Source: Halopiger xanaduensis SH-6 (GTDB taxonomy: Archaea > Halobacteriota > Halobacteria > Halobacteriales > Natrialbaceae). Taken from it: a stretch of DNA of 64,000 nt. A program made the translations under genes and the position numbers. Shown one piece after another: positions 63,089-64,000 of the stretch. The DNA is taken from assembly GCF_000217715.1 (NCBI RefSeq), contig NC_015666.1, forward strand, positions 226,270 to 290,269. Direction: 5' to 3'. Under the pieces are notes generated by a model, which was not told the origin of the DNA, searched no databases, and worked only from the letters and a program-made list of their open reading frames with translations. Position 1 is the first letter of the stretch. Every line of letters begins with the position of its first letter.

Positions 63089-64000
63089 ATGCTTAGAGTC
63101 GGGAACGAGGAAGACGTTTCTACCTTGGAAACGGTCTCTCTGCAGGAAGAAGGATTCCGTGAGGATGACCTCCGGGAGTGGATCATCAACAGCCCCGAAA
63201 GTATCCTCGGGGAGGACTTTCGGCTCATCGGTCGGGAAGTCTCCGTGAAGCAAATCGGCGACGGGATCGACCTGCTCGCCATCGACCGAGACGCCAACGT
63301 CGTCGCCATCGAGCTCAAACGAGGCGCGCTGAAGCCGAAGGTCGATTTTCAGGGTCTCAAGTACGCCGCCTACACCTCGCATTGGGATTACTCCAAGCTC
63401 CGCGACCAGTTCGAGAAGTTTAAGTCCACGACGTGGGGTCGGACGCTCTACGAAGAGGAAACCACGTTTACCGAGGTACTCGACGAGTTCTGCAACGAGG
63501 ACTACACGCTCAATCAGGATCAGCGAATCGTCTTCGTCGGTGAATCTGTCCGCGAGCGGCTGGACATCGTACTCCGGTGGCTCAGCGACAGATCGATCGA
63601 CATCTCCGTCATCGAGTTCCAGCTCCTCAAGGACGGCGACCGCTTGTATCTCGATGCAGAGCAGACGATTCCGACACCGGAGCATACCGTGACGGACGTA
63701 AGTCCCGACACTTCTGACGAGCCGTGGAAGGAGGACGGGCAGAGTTGGCACCTCAACGAGCGTTCAAACGAGGAAACAGCCGGGTTGCTGGAAGACGTCA
63801 CAGCCGCGCTGCAGGAACTGGAGTTCCTCAACGGGCCGGAGTGGGGGCAGAAGCACTACGTCGCGTTCAACAAGGGTAGAAAACGTCGCATCGCGATCCG
63901 GACGAAGCGGACGCTATTCCACATCGACCTGTACGACGTCGATACGGCGTCGCTTGATGCTGCAGAGATTGCGGATGCACTCGGGATCGATGCTGAGTCG
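63089..64000 (+). CDS. NucS/DUF91-like nuclease, cut by window end
   Basis: At least 304 codons, continuing beyond the window. Residues 15-80 match the NucS/DUF91 C-terminal nuclease core: FREDDLREWIINSPESILGE, then DGIDLLAIDRDANVVAIELK, giving Asp61 and E75-x-K77 of a PD-(D/E)XK site. The next segment, DFQGLKYAAYTSHWDYSKLR, is also conserved. The C-terminal part (HYVAFNKGRKRRIAIRTKRT) resembles a separate domain found in defence-linked proteins. It follows a 150-base AT-rich spacer after the HNH gene. Confidence 0.8.
   Translation, partial: MLRVGNEEDVSTLETVSLQEEGFREDDLREWIINSPESILGEDFRLIGREVSVKQIGDGIDLLAIDRDANVVAIELKRGALKPKVDFQGLKYAAYTSHWDYSKLRDQFEKFKSTTWGRTLYEEETTFTEVLDEFCNEDYTLNQDQRIVFVGESVRERLDIVLRWLSDRSIDISVIEFQLLKDGDRLYLDAEQTIPTPEHTVTDVSPDTSDEPWKEDGQSWHLNERSNEETAGLLEDVTAALQELEFLNGPEWGQKHYVAFNKGRKRRIAIRTKRTLFHIDLYDVDTASLDAAEIADALGIDAES

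Noticed and set aside
62822..63751. Minus-strand frame of 309 codons opposite the NucS-like gene
   Set aside because: The plus-strand frame has a conserved nuclease core and runs off the window; the minus translation shows no family pattern.
1..64000. CRISPR arrays and intact insertion sequences
   Set aside because: No regularly spaced repeats with spacers were seen, and no transposase with a DDE or HUH motif was found in any open frame read.

Overview
The window is a high-GC, acidic-proteome stretch typical of an extremely halophilic archaeon (class Halobacteria). Evidence: strongly Asp/Glu-rich proteins, archaeal gene sets (Cbf5-type pseudouridine synthase next to archaeal CMP kinase and the DUF106 membrane protein), TATA boxes about 26-30 bases upstream of start codons (leaderless transcripts), and a tRNA without an encoded CCA. 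All calls come from reading the sequence and remembered family motifs; no database search was run.

Bases 1 to about 24,000 look like ordinary chromosome. They hold the 3' part of gyrA, two transcription regulators (one DtxR-type with a palindrome over its own promoter), arginase, a type II NADH dehydrogenase-like flavoprotein, a hexapeptide acyltransferase, a possible nucleotide-modification (Nmad3-like) protein and tRNA-Pro. The cbf5-cmk-DUF106-(insert)-adk block follows, then an aa3-type terminal oxidase (CoxII, a CoxI-CoxIII fusion, CoxIV) interrupted by an oppositely oriented secreted subtilase. Two large paralogous surface proteins with pilin-like N-termini, one with a von Willebrand A domain, sit between adk and DUF106.

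From about 24,000 to the end the content becomes accessory, with visibly lower GC in several genes and many small orphan genes. A tight six-gene operon at 26,483-38,449 encodes an Mre11-like nuclease, a Rad50-like SMC ATPase without a zinc-hook CxxC, a NurA-like nuclease, a HerA-like translocase, a PLD-nuclease/P-loop ATPase fusion and a long prokaryotic Argonaute with a complete DEDD catalytic tetrad (D541, E576, D610, D734). A divergent AAA/DUF4143-type ATPase lies upstream and a tyrosine integrase downstream. This complete DNA-end-processing plus Argonaute set is the best candidate for an undescribed system.

From 38,577 to 47,594 lies a recombination module: ribbon-helix-helix protein plus tyrosine integrase, a serine recombinase, about a dozen small proteins of unknown function, a DUF4238-like protein, and a tRNA 3'-end fragment that could be an attachment-site scar. 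From 47,613 onward there is a second defence region: a ParB-methyltransferase fusion divergent from a BREX-like operon (BrxA, BrxC, BrxB, second BrxC/PglY-like ATPase), then a PD-(D/E)XK-like gene, an HTH/nucleotidyltransferase pair of AbiE-like layout, an orphan gene, an HNH nuclease with homing-type repeats, and a NucS/DUF91-like nuclease cut by the window end. No PglX or PglZ is present inside the window. No CRISPR array and no intact insertion sequence were seen.
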